64,000 nt of DNA from Pirellulaceae bacterium (GTDB lineage Bacteria > Planctomycetota > Planctomycetia > Pirellulales > Pirellulaceae), in contig JAHBXT010000003.1 of the NCBI GenBank assembly GCA_019636385.1, positions 930,001 through 994,000 on the forward strand. Direction: 5' to 3'. The notes under the pieces were generated by a model. It had not been told where the DNA came from, searched no databases, and saw only the letters and a program-made list of their open reading frames with translations. Position numbers and translations under genes: made by a program. This document shows positions 36,589 to 45,854 of this stretch, piece by piece; position 1 is the first letter of the stretch, and each line of letters begins with the position of its first letter.

Positions 36589-37091
36589 ACGCCGCCGAGT
36601 ATTTGAATCAATTGGACCACGAGCAAGCCCGGTTCAAACTGGAGCATTGCTGCGCATCTGAAGCCTGGATCGAAATGATGCTCAGCGCACGACCGTTCGC
36701 CAGCCAGGCAGAACTTGAGCTTGCGGCGGACAAGGCAGCCGACCGTTTGCAGACATCCGACTGGCTGCAAGCGTTTGCAGGACACCCGCGCATTGGCAAT
36801 GTCAATACCCTGCGCACCCAAGACGCAAGCACTAAGCACTGGGCAGCCGCAGAACAGTCAGGAGTCAACGCTGCCAGCCAAGTCTGCCTGCAAGAATTAA
36901 AGCGATGCAATGAGCTGTACTATGCAAAATTCGGCTTCATCTTTATCGTCTATGCCACCGGAAAGAGCGCCGAGCAAATGCTGGAAATCCTTTGTTCGCG
37001 TCTTCCCAACGAGCGCGAAGTGGAATTGAGGATCGCGGCTAACGAACAACGCCAGATCACACGCAGCCGACTACAAAAATTGGTTCAATGA
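36585..37091 (+). CDS. uraD: OHCU decarboxylase
   Basis: Decarboxylates 2-oxo-4-hydroxy-4-carboxy-5-ureidoimidazoline to S-allantoin, third step of urate breakdown. The 168-residue protein is a stand-alone domain of normal length. The catalytic His lies in AGHPRIGN near 66 and the second conserved region W-A-A-A-E-Q-S-G near 85-93 matches the family's S..EQ..G motif; FGFIFIVYATGKSAEQML near 122 is the conserved core. In Bacillus this domain is fused to uricase; here the genes are separate but in the same operon. ATGA overlap with allB. Confidence 0.92.
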   Translation: MNAAEYLNQLDHEQARFKLEHCCASEAWIEMMLSARPFASQAELELAADKAADRLQTSDWLQAFAGHPRIGNVNTLRTQDASTKHWAAAEQSGVNAASQVCLQELKRCNELYYAKFGFIFIVYATGKSAEQMLEILCSRLPNEREVELRIAANEQRQITRSRLQKLVQ

Positions 37092-37098
37092 TCCCCCC

Positions 37099-37440
37099 AT
37101 GAAAAACACAATTACAACGCATATCTTAAACACCTCCACAGGCAAACCCGCTGCCGGCGTGCCTGTGCGTCTGGAAATACAAACGCTGAACACCTGGCAA
37201 TTAGTTGCTCAGGAGACAACTGACAACGACGGACGCATTACCGATTTCTTGAACAATGGAGCGCTGGTCGCCGGTATCTATCGGCTGATATTTGACACTA
37301 GAGAGTACTTTGCAGCCACTGGACAACAGACGTTCTTTCCGCAAGTGACCATTGAGTTTGAGATCAGCAGCACGCAGCAGCACTATCATGTACCGCTTTT
37401 GTTGAGTCCGTATGGTTATTCCGTCTATCGCGGCAGTTAG
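37099..37440 (+). CDS. uraH: 5-Hydroxyisourate hydrolase (transthyretin-like)
   Basis: Hydrolyses 5-hydroxyisourate to OHCU, second step of urate breakdown. The 113-residue protein has the family's N-terminal TTHILNTSTGKPAAGVPVRL (His 8), Arg and His in HYHVPLLLSPYGYSVY near 94, and the diagnostic C-terminal YRGS. No signal peptide, so cytoplasmic. Last gene of the operon, 7 bases after uraD; its stop is only 4 bases from the stop of the convergent adenine deaminase gene, leaving no room for a separate terminator. Confidence 0.95.
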   Translation: MKNTITTHILNTSTGKPAAGVPVRLEIQTLNTWQLVAQETTDNDGRITDFLNNGALVAGIYRLIFDTREYFAATGQQTFFPQVTIEFEISSTQQHYHVPLLLSPYGYSVYRGS

Positions 37441-37444
37441 GCTC

Positions 37445-39073
37445 TTACACAAACGTATTTGTGAATTGAAATAGTTGGCCGTCAAACAGACCTTGATCAC
37501 TTAGCTTCAATTCGGGAATTACCAACAAGGCCATGAATGACAGCGTCATGAAAGGCGCTCGCAGTTGGCTACCCATCTTGCGGACCTCTGCATCCAATAG
37601 GCAATAGCGCTGGCTAACCCACTCAATCGGCTCAGTGGACATCAACCCCGCCACTGGCAACGGCAAATCGAGCATCGCGTCGCCATGCGAGACCGCCAAC
37701 CCTCCTTGCATCGAAATCACCCGATTGATTGCTTGGCAAATCGAATGGTCGTCTACGCCAACCGCGATGATATTATGAGAATCATGAGCGACCGATGATG
37801 CGAGCGCCCCGCGTTTGAGCCCGAAGCCTTGAATAAACGCAACAGCTGGTCTGGCCTCTCGATAGCGATTCAGGACGACCAGTTTTAGCACATCTGAGTC
37901 AGGATCTGACATGGCTTGACCAGCCTGTTTGACGACGGGCACGGTAGCTCGTTGCGTAATCAACTGGCCATCCAGTGCCCGAATAACTACCATGTTGTTG
38001 GTTGCCGCAGCTACCGCCAGGCTATCGAGTGTGCACCAGCGCGCCTCAAACCGGTTGATAGGCTGCACCTGCGAGGTCTTGATCAGGCTCTGGCCGCGCT
38101 CGGCCACCAACTGACCATTAATGAATACTCTGTGCGCAAGAAAGTTAGTCAAATCGACCAGTTCGACAAAGTCGGCCGGGTCACCGATTCGCAGTCGCCC
38201 GATCGGTAGCTGGTAGTGCTCGATAGCGTTGAGGCTTGCAGCTCGGATGACCTTGAAGAGATCCATTCCACCCTGGACAGCGCGCGACGCCAAATGATTG
38301 ATGTGCCCCAGAATCAATTCGTCGGGATGTTTATCGTCGCTGCAAAACATGACATCGTTTGGAAAGTCATTGATCAACTCGTACAGTTCCTGAAAGTTTC
38401 TGGCTGCACTGCCTTCGCGAATGGCAATTTTGCAGCCGACAGCCAGCTTATCCAACGCCTCTGGCTTCGAAAAGCATTCATGATCGGTTGATATTCCCGC
38501 AGCGAAATAGTCCTTGGCCTGTTTCCCGCGGAGACCGGGTGCGTGTCCATCGACCGGCTTTCCCAGTTCCAATGCGGCGGCGATTTTCGCCAGCATATCT
38601 GGATCACCGCGCAAAACTCCCGGAAAATTCATGACTTCACTTAAATACCCGATGCGCGGATCGCGCAACAACGCTCGCACCTCTGCCACCGTAATTTCAG
38701 CACCCGCGGTCTCGTAGGTAGTCGCTGGAACACATGAAGGTGCACCAAAGCAAAACTTGAACGGTACAGTGGCGGCATTGAGCAACATGAATTCGACTCC
38801 AGCCACTCCCAGCACGTTGCCGATCTCGTGAGGATCAGACACGCTGCCAATCGTACCATGCACGACCGCAGCTCGTGCGAACTCCGCTGGCACGAGCATC
38901 GAACTTTCCACGTGAACATGAGCATCCACAAAGCCAGGAATTAAGAACGTCGAACTCGCTTGAGATGTTGCTCGAATGTCTACAATCGTCCCAGCGTCGA
39001 CGATCACTTCGCGTGGAACTATTGTCTGTCGATCGGCGTCTACAATGTTTGCGACGATGCGTTTAATATCCAT
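37445..39073 (-). CDS. ade: Adenine deaminase
   Basis: Deaminates adenine to hypoxanthine, a substrate of the XDH in this island. A 542-residue amidohydrolase of the bacterial Ade (YicP) type. Features: GFVDAHVHVESSMLVPAEF near 47-64 with metal His residues, EVMNFPGVL, DGHAPGLRG near 177, and the C-terminal half with SVAHDSHNIIAVGVDD near 424 and GGLAVSHGD. Length is normal. It faces the ureide operon tail to tail and closes the island on the right, mirroring the guanine deaminase gene on the left. Confidence 0.92.
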   Translation of the reverse strand: MDIKRIVANIVDADRQTIVPREVIVDAGTIVDIRATSQASSTFLIPGFVDAHVHVESSMLVPAEFARAAVVHGTIGSVSDPHEIGNVLGVAGVEFMLLNAATVPFKFCFGAPSCVPATTYETAGAEITVAEVRALLRDPRIGYLSEVMNFPGVLRGDPDMLAKIAAALELGKPVDGHAPGLRGKQAKDYFAAGISTDHECFSKPEALDKLAVGCKIAIREGSAARNFQELYELINDFPNDVMFCSDDKHPDELILGHINHLASRAVQGGMDLFKVIRAASLNAIEHYQLPIGRLRIGDPADFVELVDLTNFLAHRVFINGQLVAERGQSLIKTSQVQPINRFEARWCTLDSLAVAAATNNMVVIRALDGQLITQRATVPVVKQAGQAMSDPDSDVLKLVVLNRYREARPAVAFIQGFGLKRGALASSVAHDSHNIIAVGVDDHSICQAINRVISMQGGLAVSHGDAMLDLPLPVAGLMSTEPIEWVSQRYCLLDAEVRKMGSQLRAPFMTLSFMALLVIPELKLSDQGLFDGQLFQFTNTFV

Positions 39074-39625
39074 AAAAGCACTTGTAGGTGTGCGCTGCAG
39101 TCAGGGCTTCGACCAATCGACAATCGATTAAGAGTCGCCACGGAACTTCAATAGCTGTTTAGAGTAGGCATAGGAGAGCGAGGATTTAGCATTGGGGGCA
39201 ATAATCAGCCGCAACAGATTGTAATCTCATCCAGGATCCAAGCCGAGACAGTTTCGGCAGCCAAATTATCGTCGGGCCGCGAATCAACGAATCTCAATTT
39301 CTTGCGACTCAGATTCCGTTGTTTGCCTTATCGGCTACTGCCCTCGGTCTCAGACCGTTGCCCAATAGCCATCGTCTGGGTCATAGTCGACTGCGGGTTA
39401 GGCGCAGAATGTCTCATTCTTAGGCCAGCACCACGAGCAGCGAGACGACGGTAGCGATCTCCACATCAGATAGCGCGAGCGACACTTTACTTAGCAACGG
39501 TCGCACCGCCCTGATGGGTAGAATCGAGAGTTTTCCGCAGCCAGGTATACAGCTGCTGAGAAATTTTACAGTTCAGCAAGCGAATTAAATGCCTGCAAGC
39601 GAATTCTTTTACAATCGCTTGAGCT
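39074..39625. other. Intergenic region, 552 bases
   Basis: The longest gene-poor stretch here. No ORF shows family features and no tRNA or terminator is evident. An 11-base direct repeat GCAAGCGAATT occurs at 39576-39586 and 39595-39605. The region may hold the ade promoter; no clear boxes were found. Confidence 0.4.
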
Positions 39626-40153
39626 CTAGCGGACTTCAACTTCATCGCTGGGCTTGATGCGCTGGAAGATGGGTTTGCCTTCATAAATCGGTTCGACAGT
39701 AGTCAAGTCGTAGGCAGGCTTAGCTTGGAATTGACGTAGCGGCAAGTCGATGCGGTCATTGATGACAATGCGCTCGACGATTTTATCTTGTAGCGTTTCT
39801 TCGATGACCGACTTGACCTTCGACTTTACCTCCACCAGCGCAGGGTCGGTCAACAGCGCAGGGTCAAGCTGTCGCAAGCATTCTTCGATCGATTCGTGAA
39901 TCAGCCAGCGGTGCAGTTCGATAGTCGCTTTGGCTGATAATCGCAGTTCCCGCTTTGCCAGCACGTGAATGCGCATCTGCGACATCCATTGCCGATCAGA
40001 CGATGGGATGTAGTACACGCCGATTGGTATTTCGTTACTGGCGGTGATCTTGACCTGCTTGGCTTCTGAACGGATGTAGCCGATGATGACCCCATGGATC
40101 AGCACCAGCAATAATACCAGTCCGGCTATCCAATATCTGCGAAGGAATTGCAT
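39626..40153 (-). CDS. Single-pass membrane protein of unknown function
   Basis: I do not recognise this 175-residue protein. One N-terminal transmembrane segment (about 8-27), then a short linker and a soluble domain. The middle (about 63-125) has long amphipathic helices with a conserved-looking charged pattern (LRLSAKATIELHRWLIHES, KSKVKSVIEETLQDKIVERIV), loosely like FliL/basal-body membrane proteins, but the resemblance is only in layout. The predicted orientation places the domain outside the cytoplasm. It may be co-regulated with the larger envelope proteins upstream on the same strand; the spacing of 192 bases makes an operon uncertain. Confidence 0.55.
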   Translation of the reverse strand: MQFLRRYWIAGLVLLLVLIHGVIIGYIRSEAKQVKITASNEIPIGVYYIPSSDRQWMSQMRIHVLAKRELRLSAKATIELHRWLIHESIEECLRQLDPALLTDPALVEVKSKVKSVIEETLQDKIVERIVINDRIDLPLRQFQAKPAYDLTTVEPIYEGKPIFQRIKPSDEVEVR

Positions 40154-40345
40154 GTCGGTTACAACTCAGAGAACATACCCGTCTGATAGTCAGCCGCCAA
40201 ACACTGGCAGATGCGGGTCTTGAAACGCTAGGTCATCGTTCACCGGCAATGGACTCAATGGCCGCTAGAAGTCGTTAACTGCCTGACTGCGTAGCAGCAC
40301 AATTGTTAGAGGCTGCACAATCCGACTCGATCCATAGCAGTCTGA

Positions 40346-42664
40346 CTACGGCAAGCCCGTGCGTTCCCAAATCGGATCACCAACCGGGCGGATCGTCAGT
40401 TTGCCATTGGCCAATTGCTGACGATACTGCTGAATGAGAGCCCGTACGGGCGCGTGCGGCAGGTAGCCATTGTCGACTCCGGTCAATTCCGTTAGCTCGT
40501 AGGCCGAAAGCAGACGCACCGCCAAGGTGGGCGACTCCAGCCCCTTGACCAGCCCCAAGAGCCCTTCGGTCGACAGTTGATCTTGGGACAGTCCGCCAAG
40601 TAGATCATAAATACGCCGGGCATCGGGTCCAAACTGAACATCCAAAGCTGTCCTTAACGAGCCAGTCATTGCAGAATTGCTAGCCCACAACTGCCGCGCT
40701 AGAGCGATCGATGTACTCCAATGCCCTCGCAATCGGTCCTCGGTCAACAACACCGTAACAAACGGCTGCCAATTACCAGTCAATAGAGACAATTGAATTG
40801 CCAGTGCCGACACTTCTGGTCGCGAGTCAGCTGCCAAGTCGAGCAACTGATCGGCAACCGGCCCAGTTCCTTGTTGCAACAAGTTCTGTAAATCTCCGTG
40901 CGCTATTTGATCTATTGGACGAATCCAGCGCTTGCCATACCAGCGCGGTGGATTGCTGAGCACAAACTGAATTGGCTCGTCGCCACCTAAGGCAGCGACC
41001 CCGCTGCCGGTTTGGCTGATTTCGATCGTCTGCCCGGACGGCAATCTTCGCACTCGTAGCAACGGCGCATCGGTTGGACTATCGTCACTAATAACCACGA
41101 TGACGGTCACCGGTGTCGTCGTATCGCTCTGCGCCACTGAACCGTGGCGGACTGCGCGACGTCCAACTTCCATTCCAAGCCAAGCAGTCTGTGAAAGTAG
41201 TGTGACCTCAAAATCACCCGACGGCGAGGATAGTTGCAGGGGACGCTCTAGCGATTGGCTGGCAAATAATCCACGCATTAAACCGGTAGTGAGCTGAATC
41301 TGCCCTCGGTGTGCGTTCCACTCAATCACGGACGCGCCCGATAGAGTGGCTTTCCAACCAGCCAACTCGATGGTTGATCGACAGGTCGGGGCGGAAAGCG
41401 TTGTTACGGGTAACGCCAGCGGTACATTCAGAGCAAGGGACTGCCAAGTGCCACCTGGCTGTCTTGACAGCAACGTCGCTTGCGATTCCACATTGTCGCT
41501 TGGGCTCCATCCCAGGTGAATAACGTCCGGCGACTCGACTTCGCCCGGTGGCGGCGGTGGCTCATTTGAGTCCTTGCCTGCTGTTTCCGTTTGGGAAAGT
41601 GAACTGTCGGCCTCAGAAGTTTCTTCGGTCTTAGTCGATTCGCCACTATCATCAGTCGCCTGAGCATTAGATGCAGCGCTTGGCGCTGGAGAAGCATTGG
41701 ATGCTTGAGTGTCTAGACTGGGGGGGGCAGCGCTGGTTGAAGTGGTTGCTGACTCTTCAGATTTGATTGCCTCACCAGACTGTACATTGTCTGTTGGTTT
41801 ATCGCCTGACCTTGTGGGCTCCGCCAAGGCAGTCGTTTTCACTTTGGAGGCATCTGAACTCGCTGTGGCTTGAGCGCTCTGGGAGCGTGAACTATCAGCA
41901 ACTGCGGGTGTTTGCCACAGTAAGCGCAATTCCTCCAGAGATCCCAGCGATTGCAAGACGGTCAAGATCGCCACGACCAGCAGGCCAGCAATGGCTGTAG
42001 GCAATTGCCATTTCGACTTGCGCGAACCTCGCAGGTACTCGGGTACCTCGCGCGATAGACTTGCACCTTCCAAGTTTAGTCCTGCATGTCTGATAGTGCC
42101 GCCACCGGAAGCCATCATCGGAACTTCAACGTTCACTTGCACGTGGCCGGGCATTTCCGATGAATCAACCAGCTTGATGGGCTGAGCCGGTACCGTGGTG
42201 TCGTGCGCGCTGTTGGCAAGTGCATTCCTTGATGACACTGGCTCAGGTTGCGTTGCCGACGAAGGCCCGCGAGCTGGTTGCTGGGAATTATTCAGTCTCA
42301 GAGCCAGCTCGCGCAAACTATCGGGGACACCAACGCGACTGCGGATCGCCTCGGACAATAGTTGATGGCAATGCGCCAGTTCACACAGGTGCTCGCTGTG
42401 CTGTAAGCATAACCGCTCAAGCTCCACCACACGCTGTGACGTCAGCGTATCATCCAGATATTCAGCGATGATATTTGCCGCGCTCAAATCCCCGGCCTCT
42501 AATGGTGGCGACAGAATTTCTCGACTCGCGACCAACTCGTTTACTCTCCGCAGCAGATTAACTGCATCTGGATTCTGTTGTATGCGGCGATGTAGGTCGT
42601 CATGTTCCGATGGCGTCAGCACACCATCGCGATAGGCCAACAGGGTTCTCAGTGTAAGTCGCAT
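40346..42664 (-). CDS. Large membrane protein with anti-sigma-like N-terminus and FecR-like domain
   Basis: 772 residues. The N-terminal 110 residues are helical and resemble the planctomycete anti-sigma/zf-HC2-like region, but without clear zinc Cys/His motifs. One transmembrane helix (about 218-237, PTAIAGLLVVAILTVLQSLG) follows. Next is a long Ser/Thr/Ala/Glu-rich linker (about 245-375, ending in a proline run). The outer part (about 385-770) has a FecR-like beta section (ASVIEWNAHRGQIQLTTGLM near 470) and a helical C-terminal part with repeats resembling HEAT-like turns. This layout suggests a membrane sensor that signals across the membrane, but no sigma factor gene is adjacent. Function unknown. 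Confidence 0.6.
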   Translation of the reverse strand: MRLTLRTLLAYRDGVLTPSEHDDLHRRIQQNPDAVNLLRRVNELVASREILSPPLEAGDLSAANIIAEYLDDTLTSQRVVELERLCLQHSEHLCELAHCHQLLSEAIRSRVGVPDSLRELALRLNNSQQPARGPSSATQPEPVSSRNALANSAHDTTVPAQPIKLVDSSEMPGHVQVNVEVPMMASGGGTIRHAGLNLEGASLSREVPEYLRGSRKSKWQLPTAIAGLLVVAILTVLQSLGSLEELRLLWQTPAVADSSRSQSAQATASSDASKVKTTALAEPTRSGDKPTDNVQSGEAIKSEESATTSTSAAPPSLDTQASNASPAPSAASNAQATDDSGESTKTEETSEADSSLSQTETAGKDSNEPPPPPGEVESPDVIHLGWSPSDNVESQATLLSRQPGGTWQSLALNVPLALPVTTLSAPTCRSTIELAGWKATLSGASVIEWNAHRGQIQLTTGLMRGLFASQSLERPLQLSSPSGDFEVTLLSQTAWLGMEVGRRAVRHGSVAQSDTTTPVTVIVVISDDSPTDAPLLRVRRLPSGQTIEISQTGSGVAALGGDEPIQFVLSNPPRWYGKRWIRPIDQIAHGDLQNLLQQGTGPVADQLLDLAADSRPEVSALAIQLSLLTGNWQPFVTVLLTEDRLRGHWSTSIALARQLWASNSAMTGSLRTALDVQFGPDARRIYDLLGGLSQDQLSTEGLLGLVKGLESPTLAVRLLSAYELTELTGVDNGYLPHAPVRALIQQYRQQLANGKLTIRPVGDPIWERTGLP

Positions 42665-42938
42665 GGTCGTATTCCTAACTCAGATTCGCAAGCTGGTCAG
42701 CAAGGGTGTGTTTGAGGCTTGTCTATCTGTATTAGTGACAAACGGAGCCGGTTTCCGTGCCAGAAAATTGCCAAATATTCAAAACTTCTGGCTGGTCGCC
42801 GTAATTGTGCGCTGGGCGGTTTGGAGTCGGAGCTGGCCTCGATTCCACTGACATCCTGCCAACGGGACCACGACTGGCAGATGTCATCTTGGACACTCCC
42901 AGGCCTGCTAGCGTCACATGCCGACGGCAGTTGGCAGA

Positions 42939-44825
42939 TTATGGGGAATCTCCTCCAGCGTCGGCGGCAGGTATTGCAGGATCGGTAGAACCATCGTCGA
43001 GAGCGTTGCTTGGTGGCGTGTGCGTGTCGGACGGTTGTGAGTCCGGTTGTGTGCTGGCCGCAGCTTCCATCTGTTGACGACGCAGATACCGCAGGCGCAG
43101 GCGATTTCCGGCGTCTTGAGGATTGATCGTTTCGGATGTGCCTCCACCAGCCAGGTCGACGGCAGGTTGTGTCAGAGCATGAGCGGCGTCTTCCAGACGG
43201 TTAAGCTGAGTGTAGGCGCGGGCCAACAGGTACCAGGCTGGAGCATGCCAGCGCATGGCGCGCGGATCGGCCAGTACCCGATCCTTGAGCCAGCCTGCGC
43301 AGGACTGAAAATCACCGCGGTCATAATGCGCCTGTGCCAGCATATAGGCCACGTCAAATTTGGCTCGAGAAAAAATGGAATGAGCTTGCAGCACGCGCGC
43401 TTCGAATTGTTCTTTGCTTTCGGCATTGCCGCGGAACAAGCCCAGCGACTTTTGCACATCTGGATCGTAGGCTAACTTGCCAAGGGTTTGTTCGTCGATT
43501 CGCGTTTCGATATACAGCTTCAATGCACCTGGATGATCCATCGACTTTTCAAATCTCCCGGCCAGGTGCGACCAGCGCCCGTTGGCCAGCGAATTATCCA
43601 TCAGCCATACACCGTGCTCAGCCATATATCGCATGGAAAAGTCGGTTGTTTCGCGAAGTCGTTCTTGCATTTGAGCGGCAAACAACTGCGCTAAAAGTGG
43701 CGTCTGCCACACGGCCGTAGTCGAATTCGGTACAGCCTTGGCTAATTCATTGGCCATTGCGTCCAGGTCTGCATACACCGTCATTCGCTCGTCGCCCAAC
43801 AATCCCTGATCCAATAACTTGGCTCGCAAGCTGGTTGCAAATGGAACCGCATCCAATAATAGTTGGACCGCGCGAATTGCTTGAGCGTCAAATGCGTATT
43901 GGTATTGCGGCAAGCTCATGCGCCGCAGAATACGCGGATTATTTGCCAGGTCTGGCAGGCTGGCCCAGGTGCTGTCGTCAGGGTCCAGAATAGGCAGTCC
44001 CAACTTCGGCTCAAACAACAGCAATTGTTTACCAATCAGTACGCCCATCGCCAGCAGATCGCCGGAGTGTCCGGGCTGAGCTCCAACCGAAATCCAACAG
44101 GTAGTCAATCCTTGCTGAGCTGCCAGCGCAGCAAACACTCGCCCTCTGACTATGAAGTCCGCCGCCCCGTACAAGGTTGCTTCCAATGGCAACAGACTGT
44201 AGCCCACACCTCCATCGGTAAGCGGTTCGCGAGGGTCAGGCGTTTTAATCTGCGCCTGAGACGAAGGTACTCCAGCCAGTTTGATATTGCGAATCGTCCA
44301 GTCAAACAACTTATAGGCATGTTCCAGTTTGACAGCTTCGCCAGTATCCAGCGTCTGTTGTTTGGAATTTAGGGCGGGCTCCAATAACGTGTCGCGGACC
44401 GGCTCAGCAATGATCCAGTTGGACAATTGCCGCATTAAGCGACACTGAAACAAGTAGTCGATATCCGCCGTTGCGAACTGCAGTCGGCTGAAAGACTCGC
44501 TACCGACTTGGCGCATGGCCGCCGGATCCCACCCTGAAATCAATTTGGATTCAGTCAATCCTTCGCCATCGGAGTGGGCTGCCTTAACCCACGTGTTCAG
44601 CAGTACGCGAACCTCTTCGGTCAGATTTTTGCGATTGGCTGGGGTCATCTGAGCCAAGTTGCGCATACCTTGTCGCAGTGAGTCGGTCTTGAGCGTTTTC
44701 TGGTCCAATTGCCGAACGATCTGTTCGGACATATCGCGTGTCCGCTTCTTGCACGACACTCCCGAGCCCACCACCACAATGGCCAATATCCAGAACAGAC
44801 ATGTTTGCTTGATCGAATGCTTCAT
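42939..44825 (-). CDS. Predicted lipoprotein with TPR-like C-terminus
   Basis: 628 residues, not assigned to a known family. The N-terminus (FWILAIVVVGSGVSCKK) looks like a lipoprotein signal with Cys 25. The central section (about 190-270) contains ATLYGAADFIVRGRVFAALAAQQGLTTCWISVG-type sequence: a hydrophobic core with a Cys and, further on, SGDLLAMG; this arrangement recalls transglutaminase-like domains, but the Cys-His-Asp triad cannot be assigned. The C-terminal part has TPR-like helices (FDVAYMLAQAHYDRGDFQSC, AWYLLARAYTQLNRLEDAAH) near 490-570 and ends in a disordered Pro/Asp/Ala tail. Likely envelope-anchored. Confidence 0.6.
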   Translation of the reverse strand: MKHSIKQTCLFWILAIVVVGSGVSCKKRTRDMSEQIVRQLDQKTLKTDSLRQGMRNLAQMTPANRKNLTEEVRVLLNTWVKAAHSDGEGLTESKLISGWDPAAMRQVGSESFSRLQFATADIDYLFQCRLMRQLSNWIIAEPVRDTLLEPALNSKQQTLDTGEAVKLEHAYKLFDWTIRNIKLAGVPSSQAQIKTPDPREPLTDGGVGYSLLPLEATLYGAADFIVRGRVFAALAAQQGLTTCWISVGAQPGHSGDLLAMGVLIGKQLLLFEPKLGLPILDPDDSTWASLPDLANNPRILRRMSLPQYQYAFDAQAIRAVQLLLDAVPFATSLRAKLLDQGLLGDERMTVYADLDAMANELAKAVPNSTTAVWQTPLLAQLFAAQMQERLRETTDFSMRYMAEHGVWLMDNSLANGRWSHLAGRFEKSMDHPGALKLYIETRIDEQTLGKLAYDPDVQKSLGLFRGNAESKEQFEARVLQAHSIFSRAKFDVAYMLAQAHYDRGDFQSCAGWLKDRVLADPRAMRWHAPAWYLLARAYTQLNRLEDAAHALTQPAVDLAGGGTSETINPQDAGNRLRLRYLRRQQMEAAASTQPDSQPSDTHTPPSNALDDGSTDPAIPAADAGGDSP

Positions 44826-44894
44826 GAGCCGATTCGTTGCTTTCGCTTGATGCTACGAGCAGGCGACGATAATGGTTCGACGTCGCATGATAAA

Positions 44895-45854
44895 CTAGCC
44901 TGACGCCCAGGCCAGTGATTGAACAGGCAAAGGATCGCCGGTTTGGGTAGTCTCCGGTACCAATAGTCGCACTCGAGCTGGCTGTACCTGTAAATTCACC
45001 GGTAGATAGCCTCCGGGATCGCCATCAATTTGATACGGTATTTGTAGTGGTTTGCCAGTTCCGTCCAGCGGCGGATCAATGCGCAGCGAACGCTGCACCG
45101 AGTGCTCGAAGTCGTCTAACTCGAAATGTGTTCCGCGGCATAAACGGTACAGATAGTAAAGGCTACTCAAGGTACCGCCCTGCGTAAACGTGCACACATC
45201 CAAACGTCCATCCAACGGGTCGGCTTGAGGGCAAAACGGCAAACCTGCAGCATAACGCGGCACATTGAATATAAAAATCCAGGCTCGCTGACGTACTTCC
45301 GATTTGGCCCCACCCACGACATGCCAGCCCATCAGCGGAAAACGATAGGTAGCCCAGGTGCGTAGAATTGGCCAGGCATAGGTCCACTGCCGAATGTGCC
45401 CGTGCCGCTTGGCATGCAATGCCTGAACGACTTGGGCATCAAATCCACAACTGAGCATTACCAAGAAAAGCCTGCCGTTGGCGCAGCCCACGTCCATGTG
45501 AACACAGCGTCCAGCCCGCAACGTGTTGCATGCCTGCTGAGCATCGCAAGTCAGTCCCCAATGTCGCGCTAAGAGGTTCTCTGTTCCTAACGGAAAGATG
45601 AGTATCGGGACTTCGGTCGGCAGATGATTCACCAACGCCGATACTGTGCCATCACCACCGGCAGACACAACGGCCGCCAGTCGTTGCTGAGCCCACAATT
45701 GGCCTGCCCTGTGCTGCACCTGGTCAAGCGAATCGGACACATGGCAGTTCCATCCGCCTAGTTGTAATGCATTAGTCAATCCTGCGATCAGCCTCTGGCC
45801 GGAGCCCGTACCCGATTTAGGATTGACCGCAACCAGCACCTCCAAGCTTACCAT
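44895..45854 (-). CDS. Diacylglycerol kinase family lipid kinase (YegS/DgkB-like)
   Basis: A soluble lipid kinase of 319 residues. The family's ATP loop is clear: NPKSGTGSGQRL near 11, SAGGDGTVSALVNHL near 64 and PLGTENLLARHWGL near 87. The C-terminal beta domain is also present (LDVCTFTQGG near 210, QIDGDPGGYLPVNLQVQP near 285). It phosphorylates diacylglycerol or a related lipid; which one is not clear. Its start overlaps the end of the S1-domain gene by 7 bases on the same strand, so the two are co-transcribed. Confidence 0.87.
   Translation of the reverse strand: MVSLEVLVAVNPKSGTGSGQRLIAGLTNALQLGGWNCHVSDSLDQVQHRAGQLWAQQRLAAVVSAGGDGTVSALVNHLPTEVPILIFPLGTENLLARHWGLTCDAQQACNTLRAGRCVHMDVGCANGRLFLVMLSCGFDAQVVQALHAKRHGHIRQWTYAWPILRTWATYRFPLMGWHVVGGAKSEVRQRAWIFIFNVPRYAAGLPFCPQADPLDGRLDVCTFTQGGTLSSLYYLYRLCRGTHFELDDFEHSVQRSLRIDPPLDGTGKPLQIPYQIDGDPGGYLPVNLQVQPARVRLLVPETTQTGDPLPVQSLAWASG

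Noticed and set aside
39487-39684. 65-codon frame in the ade-downstream gap
   Set aside because: It overlaps the end of the gene at 39626 in another frame and has no start signal or family features.
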